Part shown: piece after piece, positions 14,409-14,459 of the stretch
Layout: each line of letters begins with the position of its first letter
Position numbering within the stretch: position 1 is the stretch's first letter
Assembly (NCBI GenBank): GCA_011524615.1
Contig: WTJZ01000189.1
Location: 1 to 14,459 of the forward strand
Reading direction: 5' to 3'
From: Akkermansiaceae bacterium
GTDB lineage: Bacteria > Verrucomicrobiota > Verrucomicrobiia > Verrucomicrobiales > Akkermansiaceae
Length of the DNA stretch: 14,459 nt
The notes under the pieces: generated by a model
Seen by the model: the letters and a program-made list of their open reading frames with translations, nothing else
Told to the model about the DNA's origin: nothing
The model's database searches: none
Made by a program: the position numbers and the translations under genes

Positions 14409-14459
14409 TGGTGGAGATGTGGGGAGTCGAACCCCAGTCCTCTACGCTTTTCACGTGGC
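14409..14459 (-). ncRNA. ssrA: 3' end of tmRNA (ssrA), cut by the window edge
   Basis: Read on the minus strand the sequence ends CATCTCCACCA, an acceptor 3' strand with encoded CCA. It is preceded by a perfect T-arm: stem TGGGG (14432-14436) / CCCCA (14420-14424) with the seven-base loop TTCGACT. Before it comes AGAGGAC. A class I tRNA is unlikely because no anticodon stem can be paired with a U33-containing loop in the upstream bases. The T-arm preceded by GGAC and followed by CTCCACCA is typical of tmRNA, whose role is to release stalled ribosomes and tag the unfinished peptide. The matching 5' half (about 300 bases beyond the edge, expected to start near GGAGATG or GGGGATG) and the tag frame lie outside the window. 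A class II tRNA is the remaining alternative. Confidence 0.62.

Noticed and set aside
14409..14459. Reading the right edge as tRNA-Phe because TGAAAA appears upstream of the T-arm
   Set aside because: The bases flanking GTGAAAA do not pair into a five-base-pair anticodon stem in any register, so tmRNA fits better.
1..14459. CRISPR array, insertion sequence or prophage
   Set aside because: I saw no regularly spaced repeats, no transposase or integrase, no flanking terminal repeats and no phage structural genes.

Overview
This window looks like a chromosomal segment of a Gram-negative member of the PVC group, most likely a marine Verrucomicrobiota (Rubritalea/Akkermansiaceae-like). That is inference. 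It rests on secreted sulfatases next to a DUF1080 protein, an SGNH plus sialate-acetylesterase fusion, a lipoprotein with a lipobox, moderate GC, and starts that mostly lack a Shine-Dalgarno sequence. No 16S or other decisive phylogenetic marker is present.

Left part (1-3600): an M29-type metallo-aminopeptidase on the + strand ends in a strong terminator. It converges on two minus-strand genes, a secreted two-domain esterase (SGNH hydrolase fused to a DUF303/SASA esterase) followed by a DUF2293 protein of unknown function.

Middle (3570-7305): the S-adenosylmethionine cycle. metK and ahcY form a minus-strand operon. Divergent from metK by 50 bp is an ArsR-type HTH fused to a SAM-methyltransferase-like domain, the architecture of SahR, a repressor that senses S-adenosylhomocysteine. 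MetK makes SAM, methyltransferases turn it into SAH, AhcY removes SAH, and the adjacent regulator probably tunes the operon from the shared intergenic region, which carries repeated TTGATAT half-sites. Well-formed hairpin terminators close both transcription units.

Right part (7331-14310): a lipoprotein of unknown function and a secreted DUF1080 (3-keto-disaccharide hydrolase) protein lie on the minus strand. A 664-bp AT-rich intergenic region follows, with a near-perfect 20-bp palindrome and a repeat of its half-site. Then come three exported formylglycine-type sulfatases on the + strand. Together these suggest breakdown of a sulfated glycan, with desulfation outside the cytoplasm and further processing by hydrolases.

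Extreme right (14371-14459): a 28-bp perfectly palindromic terminator separates the last sulfatase from the 3' end of a minus-strand RNA gene. That end has a tRNA-like T-arm, acceptor strand and encoded CCA, and fits tmRNA (ssrA) better than a tRNA. The window cuts it off. I saw no insertion sequence, CRISPR array, phage gene or rRNA.
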